From positions 1 through 64,000 of IMG/VR virus record IMGVR_UViG_3300043773_000356: 64,000 nt of DNA; one strand, 5' to 3'. The notes below the pieces were generated by a model. That model was not told the DNA's origin. It made no database searches and saw only the letters and a list, made by a program, of their open reading frames with translations. Below, in pieces: positions 39,774 through 48,113 of the stretch (within the stretch, counting starts at the first letter, position 1; every line of letters begins with the position of its first letter). A program made the translations under genes and the position numbers. Source of the DNA: a virus.

Positions 39774-40042
39774 GCAGAAAAGCTATGCAGGTGGCGCTTG
39801 AGGCGTTGGAGAGTGATCCAATAAGTCATGCTGGGCTTGTGACCGTATTATCGTCCGGTAAAGGTACGGGTTGCGGGTACACAAACATTAATGAAAACTG
39901 GACACATCTTTACAACGCACCACAAAAGCGTGAATGGGTTGGGCTGACGGATGAGGACATGGAAGCACTTTTCTTGAATGAGGACGGTGTGAGGTTTGCC
40001 CGATACATCGAAGCCAAGCTGCGGGAGAAGAATCATGGATAG
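39770..40042 (+). CDS. Hypothetical protein, copy 1 of gene X (90 aa)
   Basis: It begins MSRKAMQVALEALESDPISH and ends with NAPQKREWVGLTDEDMEALF...KNHG. The same opening (MSRKAMQVALEALE) and the segment APQKREWVGLTDE recur in the 126-aa protein at 40259-40639, so the two are paralogues. It overlaps neighbours by 4-8 nt. The function is unknown. Confidence 0.65.
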   Translation: MSRKAMQVALEALESDPISHAGLVTVLSSGKGTGCGYTNINENWTHLYNAPQKREWVGLTDEDMEALFLNEDGVRFARYIEAKLREKNHG

Positions 40043-40262
40043 AGAAGACATCATCCGCATGGCGCGAGAGGCTGGGCTTGGTGACACCGGTGTGCGAGGA
40101 GCCTTCATTTTCTTTCAACCTGGAACAAATGGGCTTGAACGCTTCGCTACCCTTGTCGCCGCTGCCGAGCGTGAGGCGTGTGCTTCCATTTGTTTTCAAG
40201 AGGGGCCGTCAATAGACGGGGAGCTGATCGCGGAAGCCATACGAGCAAGGGGAAACACATGA
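40035..40262 (+). CDS. Hypothetical protein, copy 1 of gene Y (75 aa)
   Basis: MDREDIIRMAREAGLGDTGV opens it and ERFATLVAAAEREACASICF, then EAIRARGNT, closes it. The end pattern (VAAEREECAKVCD...AIRARGDR) recurs in the protein at 40629-40877. A helical protein of a kind common in phage early clusters; the function is unknown. Confidence 0.65.
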   Translation: MDREDIIRMAREAGLGDTGVRGAFIFFQPGTNGLERFATLVAAAEREACASICFQEGPSIDGELIAEAIRARGNT

Positions 40263-40639
40263 GCAGAAAAGCTATGCAGGTGGCGCTAGAAGCGCTGGAG
40301 TTGTACCAAAGCAAAAGCAGCGTTCAAATGTTTGACGATGCCGTTAAAGCCCTGCGCCAAGCACTGGAGACAGAGCAAGAACCGGTGTGTTGGACTGTTG
40401 CCGATGGATGGGTTTATGCCAACGACACGAGCCAAATTGGTACTTCAAAGGAAGTTAATTGGCAGACCCTCTACACCGCCCCACAAAAGCGTGAATGGGT
40501 TGGGCTGACGGATGAGGAGATTGATGACTTGAGTTATCTATTCCAGAAAATCGACGAAAGTAATGAAACGTGGTTTGATCGTTTGGGTTTTGCCCGTGCC
40601 GTTGAGCAAGCCTTGAAGGAGAAGAATCATGGACATTGA
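40259..40639 (+). CDS. Hypothetical protein, copy 2 of gene X (126 aa)
   Basis: A paralogue of the 90-aa protein with a longer middle (ALRQALETEQEPVCWTVADG) inserted between the shared opening and the APQKREWVGLTDE segment. The start is ATG 40259, overlapping the previous stop. It probably arose from a tandem duplication of genes X and Y. Confidence 0.65.
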   Translation: MSRKAMQVALEALELYQSKSSVQMFDDAVKALRQALETEQEPVCWTVADGWVYANDTSQIGTSKEVNWQTLYTAPQKREWVGLTDEEIDDLSYLFQKIDESNETWFDRLGFARAVEQALKEKNHGH

Positions 40640-40877
40640 GCAGATTAGAGTACGGATTATGTCCGAAGCCTACGACCTTGCGGACCGAGGCGATCACGAG
40701 GGGTACAACGCCATCAAGGTGATGTGCGGTGATGTGTTGGAATCAATAGCTGCTGTCGTCGCTGCTGAGCGTGAAGAGTGTGCGAAGGTGTGTGATGTGC
40801 TTGCTGTACATCCTGAATATGCGTCAGACATTACAAAGGTGGCCGCGCAAGCAATCCGAGCAAGGGGAGACAGATGA
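40629..40877 (+). CDS. Hypothetical protein, copy 2 of gene Y (82 aa)
   Basis: A paralogue of the 75-aa protein at 40035-40262, sharing the VAAEREECAKVCDVL and AIRARG segments. It overlaps the previous stop by 11 nt. The pair X-Y order is kept, so the copies arose together. Confidence 0.65.
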   Translation: MDIEQIRVRIMSEAYDLADRGDHEGYNAIKVMCGDVLESIAAVVAAEREECAKVCDVLAVHPEYASDITKVAAQAIRARGDR

Positions 40878-41143
40878 AATTCAGAAAAAAGCCCGTGGTC
40901 ATCGAGGCCACACAATGGTTCAAACACGGCGACCATCCGATGGTGAAAAAACGCATGATTGGGGACGGCATCAGCGACAAGTGGATTGAATCCGACACGG
41001 GCTGGATTGACACACTTGAAGGCGGTCACATCGTCACCCCCGGCGATTGGATCATCACAGGCGTGAAGGGCGAACACTACCCGTGCAAGCCCGACATCTT
41101 TGACATGACCTATGAAAGGGTGGAAGCAAGGGGGGAGAAATGA
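40874..41143 (+). CDS. Conserved phage protein (89 aa)
   Basis: It begins MKFRKKPVVIEATQWFKHGD and contains GGHIVTPGDWIITGVKGEHY, then PCKPDIFDMTYERVEA, a pattern present in many phage genomes, with a compact beta-barrel-like layout. The function is unknown. It overlaps its neighbours by four bases each side. Confidence 0.7.
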   Translation: MKFRKKPVVIEATQWFKHGDHPMVKKRMIGDGISDKWIESDTGWIDTLEGGHIVTPGDWIITGVKGEHYPCKPDIFDMTYERVEARGEK

Positions 41144-41409
41144 GTGGCGATCACAACATGCACCAGAAAAATAAAGGCAGTAAGAAAGGACTGTTCGATG
41201 ACGTACCCCTTGTTAACCCCGAACGAGACAAAGCGTGGGGGGCATTCATCAAGCGTAAAGATGTTAAAGCAATGATGAAACACAAAGAAGATTTCAAGTT
41301 TCCGCTCGATGGGTCATATGACCTGTGGTGTATCGCTTGGGAGAAGGCTTGGCATGAAGGTTTTGTTGAAGGTTGGAAAGCAGCAGGAGGAAAAACCCGT
41401 GAACCCTGA
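41140..41409 (+). CDS. Hypothetical charged protein (89 aa)
   Basis: A charged protein (MSGDHNMHQKNKGSKKGLFD, then DVPLVNPERDKAWGAFIKRK and DVKAMMKHKED) with a C-terminal W-rich helix (YDLWCIAWEKAWHEGFVEGW). No family is recognised. It starts at an ATGA overlap. Confidence 0.6.
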   Translation: MSGDHNMHQKNKGSKKGLFDDVPLVNPERDKAWGAFIKRKDVKAMMKHKEDFKFPLDGSYDLWCIAWEKAWHEGFVEGWKAAGGKTREP

Positions 41410-41596
41410 TACAAAAGTTCTTATCAAAGACACGGGGGAGGTGGGATACTTTATTAAGGAAGATGGTGACTTTTACTACCTGCGGATACCCCAGACAGAT
41501 TGGCCGTTCCCTGTATACGCATACGTTAATAAAAAACGAGTTAAACGGTTGAAGGTCAATAAAGAACCAACCAATATAGAGGAAGCACCTTTTTAG
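41399..41596 (+). CDS. Small beta-rich protein (65 aa)
   Basis: GTG 41399 is preceded by GGAGG at 8 nt spacing. The protein (MNPDTKVLIKDTGEVGYFIK, then EDGDFYYLRIPQTDWPFPVY) looks like a small SH3-like barrel, with a basic C-terminus. No family is recognised. Confidence 0.55.
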   Translation: MNPDTKVLIKDTGEVGYFIKEDGDFYYLRIPQTDWPFPVYAYVNKKRVKRLKVNKEPTNIEEAPF

Positions 41597-41607
41597 GAGA
41601 AGATGAA

Positions 41608-41946
41608 ATGAGTGACCACGAAGGTTTAGCTATTGGGCATTCAATGGCAGAAGTAGCCGCAGACAATGCAGGGGAAGCATGGAGGGCTGAAGCTTATGCA
41701 GCGTTCAGAAAACATGCCATACATAACCTAATCTTTACTACCGAAGATGTCCGTAGGGCTAACGAAGACATGCCCCGCCCACCAGACACACGGGCTTGGG
41801 GGGCTATTGCACGTCGCGCTATTAGAGACAACATCATAGAATTTTTTACTTTAATGCACTCAACAAACAGATCAACACACGGGCGATTAATTACAAAATG
41901 GCGCTCAACTATATACAGGGGCAAGGATGAATCTAATAACAATTGA
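41608..41946 (+). CDS. Hypothetical protein upstream of DNA polymerase (112 aa)
   Basis: A helical protein (MSDHEGLAIGHSMAEVAADN, then AGEAWRAEAYAAFRKHAIHN, and RAWGAIARRAIRDN-like C-terminal helices). AGGAG precedes the ATG by 8 nt and its end overlaps the polymerase start by 20 nt. The function is unknown; translational coupling to the polymerase is likely. Confidence 0.65.
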   Translation: MSDHEGLAIGHSMAEVAADNAGEAWRAEAYAAFRKHAIHNLIFTTEDVRRANEDMPRPPDTRAWGAIARRAIRDNIIEFFTLMHSTNRSTHGRLITKWRSTIYRGKDESNNN

Positions 41947-43756
41947 TTTTGAAACTTATTACAGTCGCGAATACTCACTATCCAAAATGACGACGGAGGA
42001 GTACATACGCAGTCCGTTCTTTGAAGTCATCGGTGTAGCGGTTAAGGTAAACGACAACCAGACGGAGTGGGCAAGTGGGACACACGAACAGCTCAAGGCT
42101 TGGCTTCATACATTCAACTGGCAGGACAGTCTTGGGCTTGCTCACAATGCTATGTTTGACGGTGCCATTCTTAATTGGGTGTTTGATCTGCGTCCTAAGT
42201 TGTGGCTTGACACTTTATCTATGGCGAGGGCTCTGCACGGTGTCGAGGTGGGTGGCTCGCTGAAAGCTTTAGCCGAACGTCATAACGCCGGAGTCAAAGG
42301 CGATGAGGTCATCAACGCGATAGGTTTAAGAAGGATAGACTTTTCAGAAAGTCAGCTCGCTGCCTACGGGGACTACTGTATCAACGATGTTGATATTACC
42401 CATACATTATTTAACCGGATGTGGGTGGGCAGAAGTTTTCCGAAGAAAGAAATCCAGCTTATTGATCTGACCCTGCGTATGTTCACCGAGCCTACGCTAC
42501 GCTTGGATAAAGATCTTTTACAGCAGCATCTTGATGACGTTCGCCTGCGAAAGGAAAAATTGTTAACGGATGCGAACATCAACAAAGAAGATCTGATGAG
42601 CAACCCGAAGTTTGCAGAGGTGTTGCGGTCATTCGGTGTCGAGCCCCCGATGAAAGAGAGCCCTGCCACGGGGCAACCCACGTTTGCATTTGCGAAGAAC
42701 GACGAAGATTTCAAGGCATTGATGGAACACCCTGACGAGCGAGTGCAAGCAGCGGTGGCTGCGAGAATCGGGGCGAAGTCTACCTTGGAGGAGACGCGGA
42801 CGGAGCGGTTTATCGGGATCGCTGAGCGTGGACTGATGCCAGTTCCCCTGAAATATTATGCTGCCCACACGGGTCGGTGGGGCGGGTCGGACAACCTGAA
42901 CCTGCAAAATTTACCGAGTCGAGGCGCAGACGCAGGGAAGCTTAAGAAAGCAATCCTCGCACCGGAAGGGTTCAAGATTATCGATGCCGATTCTTCACAG
43001 ATTGAGGCAAGGGTGCTTGCATGGTTGGCTGAGCAGAACGATCTGGTGGAAGCTTTTGCCAAGAAGGAAGATGTTTATAAGAAGATGGCAAGTGCGATCT
43101 ACGGGGTGCCTGAAGATCAAGTCACCAAAGAGCAGCGGTTTGTCGGCAAGACTACAATTCTCGGTGCCGGATACGGCATGGGTGCTATCAAGTTTCAGGC
43201 GCAGCTAAAGACGATGGGTGCTGAGGTGGAGCTTGATGAATGTCGTCGGATCATTCAGGTGTATCGGGACACCAACCCACAAATTGTTTATCTGTGGCAG
43301 CAAGCGCAGGTCATGCTCGCAAGTATGGTTAACAATGAAGTCGCACCGCTTGGACGTAAAGGTGTGTTAACGGTGGTGCCTAGACATAAGGCGATTAAAC
43401 TGCCTAGTGGGTTGATGATGCGCTATGACGAGTTATCGTACAGTGAGACTGACAAGGGGTTGCAGTTCGCATATAAAACCCGCAAAGGCATCGTGAAGAT
43501 TTACGGTGGTAAAGTAATCGAGAACGTCTGCCAAGCTATCGCTCGGTGCATCATTGGTGAACAGATGCTGCGGATCTCCCGCAAGTACCGAGTGGTGATG
43601 ACGGTGCATGATGCGATTGCATGTGTGGTGCCTGAAGCTGAGGTCGCAGAGGGCGTGGCGTTTGTTGAAGAGTGTATGCGGTGGACCCCTGAATGGGCTA
43701 ACGGTTTACCGATTAATTGTGAATCAGGATATGGGGATAGTTATGGTGATTGCTGA
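41927..43756 (+). CDS. polA: DNA polymerase, family A with 3'-5' exonuclease
   Basis: A 609-aa replicative polymerase. The exonuclease domain starts at MNLITIDFETYYSREYSL (DxE at residues 7-9). The polymerase motifs are A (IDADSSQIEARVLAWL, about 352), B (RFVGKTTILGAGYGMGAI, about 404-421) and C (MTVHDAIACVVPE, about 559). In motif B the residue aligned to E. coli Phe762 is Leu. In motif C the usual HDE is HDA. There is no 5'-3' exonuclease domain, as is normal for phages. It is the core of the replisome with the helicase and primase downstream. Start at ATG 41927. Confidence 0.93.
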   Translation: MNLITIDFETYYSREYSLSKMTTEEYIRSPFFEVIGVAVKVNDNQTEWASGTHEQLKAWLHTFNWQDSLGLAHNAMFDGAILNWVFDLRPKLWLDTLSMARALHGVEVGGSLKALAERHNAGVKGDEVINAIGLRRIDFSESQLAAYGDYCINDVDITHTLFNRMWVGRSFPKKEIQLIDLTLRMFTEPTLRLDKDLLQQHLDDVRLRKEKLLTDANINKEDLMSNPKFAEVLRSFGVEPPMKESPATGQPTFAFAKNDEDFKALMEHPDERVQAAVAARIGAKSTLEETRTERFIGIAERGLMPVPLKYYAAHTGRWGGSDNLNLQNLPSRGADAGKLKKAILAPEGFKIIDADSSQIEARVLAWLAEQNDLVEAFAKKEDVYKKMASAIYGVPEDQVTKEQRFVGKTTILGAGYGMGAIKFQAQLKTMGAEVELDECRRIIQVYRDTNPQIVYLWQQAQVMLASMVNNEVAPLGRKGVLTVVPRHKAIKLPSGLMMRYDELSYSETDKGLQFAYKTRKGIVKIYGGKVIENVCQAIARCIIGEQMLRISRKYRVVMTVHDAIACVVPEAEVAEGVAFVEECMRWTPEWANGLPINCESGYGDSYGDC

Positions 43757-44048
43757 TTTGAATGATCATGTTGTACCGATGATAGAAGCTGAGAAAGAAC
43801 TGAAGTTGGTGAAAGCCGAACTACTTGAAAACAATTATATAAAAGCGTATGGTCATATCCTCACAGCCTTGGTAGCCCTGCGTCATGCAAGAGATCTTAT
43901 CGCAACAAAATCAAAAGATTCCTCCGTGGAGTTTCAGCAGCATCAAACTGTACGATCAGTGCCCGAGGAAATACTTTCATCTGAGGGTAGCCAAGGACAT
44001 AACGGAGCCCTCAACGGAAGCTCTGCTTTACGGGTCAAGGTTTCATGA
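43743..44048 (+). CDS. Hypothetical protein overlapping the nuclease gene (101 aa)
   Basis: ATG 43743 starts inside the polymerase end. It encodes MVIADLNDHVVPMIEAEKEL, then KLVKAELLENNYIKAYGHIL, and a second helix ALVALRHARDL. The last 55 residues overlap the start of the Cas4-like gene in another frame. The N-terminal helices look real; the overlapping C-terminal part may be by-product sequence. Confidence 0.5.
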   Translation: MVIADLNDHVVPMIEAEKELKLVKAELLENNYIKAYGHILTALVALRHARDLIATKSKDSSVEFQQHQTVRSVPEEILSSEGSQGHNGALNGSSALRVKVS

Positions 44049-44583
44049 AGCGGCAGAGTTATACATCCGTGACGGCACACCCATGCCGGAATACTTCATG
44101 TTTGCCAAAGATGCGTTAGATCGACTCAATGCCATCAAAGGTGAAAAGCTTTGCGAATATAAGATGGGTATCACGGCGGACCTGGAACCCTGTTCGTTTA
44201 CCGATAAAAATGTTTGGTGGCGTGGGGTTGTGGATCTGGCGATCCTGGATCGAGAAAACGGGAAGGCGTATGTCGTTGACTACAAGACCGGGAAGTCTGC
44301 ACGGTATGCTGACAAGGATCAGTTAGAACTTATGGCGCTTGCAATCTTTAAGCACTTCCCCGAGATCACTAAGATCAATGCAGGGTTGCTGTTTGTGGTG
44401 TGTAACGCGCTTGTGAAAGAAAAATATAGCGTGGATCAGCAGGACACGGCATGGGAAAAATGGATGGGTGAGTACGACAAGCTGACCCAAAGTTACGCAG
44501 ATAATGTGTGGAACCCGAAGCCAAGCGGACTGTGCAGGAACCACTGTGCTGTGCTAAGTTGCCCCCACAACGGACGGAACTGA
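43885..44583 (+). CDS. PD-(D/E)XK nuclease, Cas4/RecB-like (232 aa)
   Basis: The signature of Cas4-like phage nucleases: SFSSIKLYDQCPRKYFHLRV with a Cys, GSRFHEAAELYI, then WRGVVDLAILD (Asp) and AYVVDYKTGKS (D and ExK-type K), and Cys pattern CRNHCAVLSC near the end, which with the first Cys would hold a 4Fe-4S cluster. Such enzymes process DNA ends in replication and recombination. ATG 43885 keeps the N-terminal motif; its frame overlaps the previous gene by 164 nt. Confidence 0.85.
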   Translation: MQEILSQQNQKIPPWSFSSIKLYDQCPRKYFHLRVAKDITEPSTEALLYGSRFHEAAELYIRDGTPMPEYFMFAKDALDRLNAIKGEKLCEYKMGITADLEPCSFTDKNVWWRGVVDLAILDRENGKAYVVDYKTGKSARYADKDQLELMALAIFKHFPEITKINAGLLFVVCNALVKEKYSVDQQDTAWEKWMGEYDKLTQSYADNVWNPKPSGLCRNHCAVLSCPHNGRN

Positions 44584-44585
44584 CC

Positions 44586-44894
44586 ATGCCATACGTTAAC
44601 AAATCACGACCTTATAAGAAAGAATACCAACAGCAGGTTGCCCGTGGCGAACTTGATGAGCGCATGGAACGGCAACGTGCACGTCGCGCCGTGGATAAGA
44701 CCGGAGCTGACAACAACAAGAACGGCAAAGCCGACCGCCGTGAAGGTAAAGACATCGCGCACAAGGTTGCGTTGAGTAAAGGTGGCAGTAACAAAGACGG
44801 CTACAGTATCGCGCCGCCGTCCAAGAACCGATCATTCCGTAGGGATGCCAAGAGCAGACTTGTATCAGAAACAAGCAAACGCGAACGTAAGTAA
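44586..44894 (+). CDS. Small basic protein, HNH-like (102 aa)
   Basis: A basic protein whose middle, RREGKDIAHKVALSKGGSNK, then SIAPPSKNRSFRRDAKSR, resembles the second half of an HNH nuclease (H...LSKGG...N). A full metal-binding set is not seen, so it could be a degenerate or minimal HNH, or a DNA-binding protein. It follows the Cas4-like gene by 2 nt. Confidence 0.5.
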   Translation: MPYVNKSRPYKKEYQQQVARGELDERMERQRARRAVDKTGADNNKNGKADRREGKDIAHKVALSKGGSNKDGYSIAPPSKNRSFRRDAKSRLVSETSKRERK

Positions 44895-44981
44895 AGTAGT
44901 AAGCAGTAACAAGTTCTAGCTGTACATAACAAAGAGCATTGTGGACACCCACTTTGCTCGATAGTTTATTTGGAGAAACGA

Positions 44982-46538
44982 ATGCAGATCATCGAGAACA
45001 AAGCTTTACTGCTGAGCTTAAGCAAGCCGCAGCGGGTGTTGCAGGTCATACCAAAATCTAAGCTGTTAGATGATAACCGTGTCCTAGTGCGGTGGGGGTA
45101 CGAGGAAGCCAAGGTACTGAAGAACCTGCGCATCCGAAACGTGCCATCACCCATTCTGCGGGACTACGGCTGGCCCGGACGCTACCGACCCTTCGCACAC
45201 CAGAAGACCACGGCATCATTCCTCACCCTCAATCAGAAGGCTTTCTGCTTTAACGAGCAGGGTACAGGCAAAACAGGCTCGGTCATCTGGGCAGCAGACT
45301 ACTTGATGAAGCTTGGTGTGATTAGCCGAGTACTTGTTATCTGCCCACTATCCATTATGGATTCGGCGTGGCGAGGTGACTTGTTTAAGTTTGCTATGCA
45401 CCGCAGCGTTGACATCGCTTACGGGTCATCGGATAAGCGCAGAAAAATTATTCAGAGTGATTCCGGATTTATCATCATCAATTACGACGGCGTGGAGATC
45501 GTGGCCGACGCGATTGCACAGGGTGGCTTTGACCTGATTGTGGTGGACGAGGCTAACGCTTACAAGAATGCACAGACCAAACGGTGGAAGGTGCTCAACA
45601 AACTTGTTACCGCGAAGACGTGGCTTTGGATGCTGACAGGCACACCCGCAGCACAGTCTCCTACCGATGCTTATGGGATCGCCAAGCTAGTCAACCCGGA
45701 GGGTGTACCTAAGTTTTTCACGAGCTTTAAAGATCGTGTGATGTACAAAGTTACCCAATTTAAATGGGTACCCAAACCTACGGCAACTGACATTGTTTTT
45801 AACGCGTTACAACCTGCAATACGTTATACGAAAGAGGAATGCCTAGATCTACCCGACATGATTTATACCGAGCGGGATGTAGAGCTTACCCCACAGCAGC
45901 GCAAGTATTACGACCTTATGCGTAAACAGTTCGTTGTTCAGGCGGCAGGGGAAGAGGTTACCGCAGTCAATGCAGCTATCAGCATCAACAAGCTGCTACA
46001 GATCTCATGTGGTGCGGTGTACTCAGACAGCGGGGAAGTCATTTCATTCGACATCAAGAACCGTTACAAAGTTCTAACCGAGACCATTGACCAGACTAAC
46101 AATAAGATTCTAGTGTTCGTACCCTTCAAACACACCATACGAATTTTAAAAGATGCACTGATAAACGACGGACACAGTGTTGAAGTGATTGACGGTGACG
46201 TGCCCGCGCAGAAACGAGCCGATATTTTTCGTAAGTTTCAGACTGAGGATACACCCCGTATCCTGTTGATCCAACCGCAAGCCGCAGCGCATGGTGTAAC
46301 GTTGACAGCCGCTGATACGATTGTGTGGTGGGGGCCGACCCCATCGTTGGAGATCTATGCACAGGCTAATGCACGAGCACACCGTGCAGGGCAGAAGCAT
46401 CCGGTAACCGTTGTCAGGTTGCAGGGGAGCCGTGCAGAGAAACATCTGTATGACATGTTAGATAAAAGAATTGACAGTCACGAACAATTAGTTGATCTTT
46501 ACAAAAATCTACTTGACATAGATAAAAAAGCGCAGTAA
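44982..46538 (+). CDS. SNF2/DEAD-type helicase (518 aa)
   Basis: A superfamily 2 helicase. Walker A is NEQGTGKTGSVIW (about residue 89), motif II is VVDEANAYKN (DEAN, about 188), and motif VI is AQANARAHRAGQK (about 461). It also has SEIYAQANARA-type conserved helicase C-terminal residues (LLIQPQAAAHGVTLTAADTI, VWWGPTPSLE). SNF2-like phage helicases act in replication or remodel protein-DNA complexes. ATG 44982 has the TTGGAGA leader. Confidence 0.88.
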   Translation: MQIIENKALLLSLSKPQRVLQVIPKSKLLDDNRVLVRWGYEEAKVLKNLRIRNVPSPILRDYGWPGRYRPFAHQKTTASFLTLNQKAFCFNEQGTGKTGSVIWAADYLMKLGVISRVLVICPLSIMDSAWRGDLFKFAMHRSVDIAYGSSDKRRKIIQSDSGFIIINYDGVEIVADAIAQGGFDLIVVDEANAYKNAQTKRWKVLNKLVTAKTWLWMLTGTPAAQSPTDAYGIAKLVNPEGVPKFFTSFKDRVMYKVTQFKWVPKPTATDIVFNALQPAIRYTKEECLDLPDMIYTERDVELTPQQRKYYDLMRKQFVVQAAGEEVTAVNAAISINKLLQISCGAVYSDSGEVISFDIKNRYKVLTETIDQTNNKILVFVPFKHTIRILKDALINDGHSVEVIDGDVPAQKRADIFRKFQTEDTPRILLIQPQAAAHGVTLTAADTIVWWGPTPSLEIYAQANARAHRAGQKHPVTVVRLQGSRAEKHLYDMLDKRIDSHEQLVDLYKNLLDIDKKAQ

Positions 46539-46541
46539 AGT
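46513..46541 (+). promoter_or_regulatory. Sigma-70 promoter at the end of the helicase gene
   Basis: TTGACA (46513-46518), exactly 17 nt, then TAAAGT (46536-46541). It lies within the last codons of the helicase and would drive the coiled-coil, HTH and SSB-like genes. The -35 hexamer is perfect and the -10 matches four of six bases. Confidence 0.7.
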
Positions 46542-46581
46542 ACGCGCATAACTAGATTCTGTACTACTTGGAGAAATGAAA

Positions 46582-46986
46582 ATGAGTAATGATGAGACTA
46601 CTGTCCCCATCGATAAGCTAGTTCGCACCTACCGGCGTATCTACGAGAAGCGTCAAGAGCTTCGTACCACATTTGAGGAAGAGGAAGGCAAGCTGAATTC
46701 CAAACTTGGCATGGTTAAATCGGCGCTGCTTCAGCACCTCAAAACAATTGGCGCAGACAGTGTGCGTACCCCCGAGGGTTTGATCTACCGCACATTGAAA
46801 TCCACGTACTGGACAAACGATTGGGAGTCCATGAACGAGTTTATCCTTGAGCACCAAGCGCCGTGGCTGCTCGAAAAGCGCATCCACCAAGGGAACCTAA
46901 AAAAATTCTTGGAGGAAAACCCCGAAGTTCTGCCCCCCGGCTTGAACGTTGATAGTGAATACTCAGTCACCGTGAGGAAAAAATGA
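46582..46986 (+). CDS. Conserved phage protein with N-terminal coiled coil (134 aa)
   Basis: A coiled-coil-like region (VRTYRRIYEKRQELRTTFEE, then EEGKLNSKLGMVKSALLQHL) is followed by a compact domain with TPEGLIYRTLKSTYWTNDWE and a basic end. I do not recognise the family with certainty; it lies in the replication module, between helicase and SSB-like genes. ATG 46582 is used because ACTTGGAGA is 9 nt upstream. Confidence 0.65.
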   Translation: MSNDETTVPIDKLVRTYRRIYEKRQELRTTFEEEEGKLNSKLGMVKSALLQHLKTIGADSVRTPEGLIYRTLKSTYWTNDWESMNEFILEHQAPWLLEKRIHQGNLKKFLEENPEVLPPGLNVDSEYSVTVRKK

Positions 46987-47222
46987 CCGAAACAGCTTTA
47001 GAACCCTATGTTTCATTGGAAGATGTGGCAAAGTATTTTGCTGTGTCAGCATCCACAGTTCGCATTTGGACGAGAAAAAACAAAGTGCCACACATTCGTG
47101 CAGGAGGTGTATTTCGTTATAAGTTATCTGAAGTAGAGAAGTCGTTACGTGAGGCTGACAAGAAGCCTGAAGTAGATCCCCGTCAGATGTCGTTTAATTT
47201 CGACCCTGATTCTGATGTTTAA
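46983..47222 (+). CDS. Excisionase/MerR-type HTH protein (79 aa)
   Basis: The core YVSLEDVAKYFAVSASTVRI, then WTRKNKVPHIRAGGVFRYKL, is a helix-turn-helix of the HTH_17 type (about residues 8-45) as in excisionases and small regulators. The tail is acidic with DPRQMSFNFDPDSDV. No integrase is present in the window, so regulation or replication initiation is as likely as excision. Confidence 0.8.
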   Translation: MTETALEPYVSLEDVAKYFAVSASTVRIWTRKNKVPHIRAGGVFRYKLSEVEKSLREADKKPEVDPRQMSFNFDPDSDV

Positions 47223-47236
47223 CCTTGGAGAAACAG

Positions 47237-48091
47237 ATGAGTGAAGTAGCATTGTTCAAAGGCGGTTTGCCTTCTTATTTAAAGAACGTTCAAGACGATA
47301 CAACAAAAGCCCTTGCCGGGAGCGATGGGGGTGGTGCAAAGCGCATCTCCATCAAAGGCAGCGTGTTCCGTATGATGTCAGGTGGTAAAGAGGTTGCGGT
47401 TAACGAAGACCGCGCCATGAATATCATCATCATTAAAGCTGCGCCGAACGTCGCACGTACCTACTATGGTGGCGTGTACGTTGAAGGTGAGATCACCGCA
47501 CCTAAATGCTGGTCATCGAATGGCTTGAAACCTGATGCAGATGCCAACGAGCGCCAATCTGAGAGCTGTGCAAATTGCCCGCAGAATGCTAAAGGTTCTG
47601 GGCAGGGCGAAAGCCGTGCTTGCCGTTACTCGCAAAACTTGGCGGTTCTGTTGGAGAACGATACGCAGGGTGACATCTTCAGGCTTACGCTTCCTGCCAC
47701 ATCAATCTTTGGTGAAGGCGAAACCAACAAGATGCCATTGCAGCGTTACGCAAAACATCTTCAGGCGCACGGCGTCCCCGTCAGTGGTGTTGTTACTGAA
47801 ATGCGTTTTGATACGGCAAGCCCCACGCCCAAGCTGATCTTCAAACCTGTGCGCCACGTATCAGAGCAAGAGTTCGACGTTATTAATGAGCGCAAAGACT
47901 CACCGGAAGCTGAAGCCGCTATCAAGCTTTCGTTGGGCAAAGCAGATACAGCGAAGAAACCCGCGCTGATTGCTGCACCTGTAGTAGCTGCTCCCGCAGT
48001 TGAACCCGAGGAGCCAAAGAAAGTAACTAAGAAACCTGCTGAAAATGCAACGGACTTGGCAGCTTTGGTAAACGAGTTTGACGACGAGTAA
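47237..48091 (+). CDS. Single-stranded DNA-binding-like protein (284 aa)
   Basis: A mid-size protein with a conserved middle (VYVEGEITAPKCWSSNGLKP, CANCPQNAKGSGQGESRACR) carrying clustered Cys that may bind zinc, then PATSIFGEGETNKMPLQRYA and a low-complexity Ala/Pro/Lys part. It ends in an acidic tail (NATDLAALVNEFDDE), as in SSB proteins, where such tails recruit partner enzymes. Between helicase and primase, a ssDNA-coating role is the best guess. ATG 47237 follows CCTTGGAGA. Confidence 0.6.
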   Translation: MSEVALFKGGLPSYLKNVQDDTTKALAGSDGGGAKRISIKGSVFRMMSGGKEVAVNEDRAMNIIIIKAAPNVARTYYGGVYVEGEITAPKCWSSNGLKPDADANERQSESCANCPQNAKGSGQGESRACRYSQNLAVLLENDTQGDIFRLTLPATSIFGEGETNKMPLQRYAKHLQAHGVPVSGVVTEMRFDTASPTPKLIFKPVRHVSEQEFDVINERKDSPEAEAAIKLSLGKADTAKKPALIAAPVVAAPAVEPEEPKKVTKKPAENATDLAALVNEFDDE

Positions 48092-48113
48092 TTTGTAGTC
48101 TACGGGCGACTAG

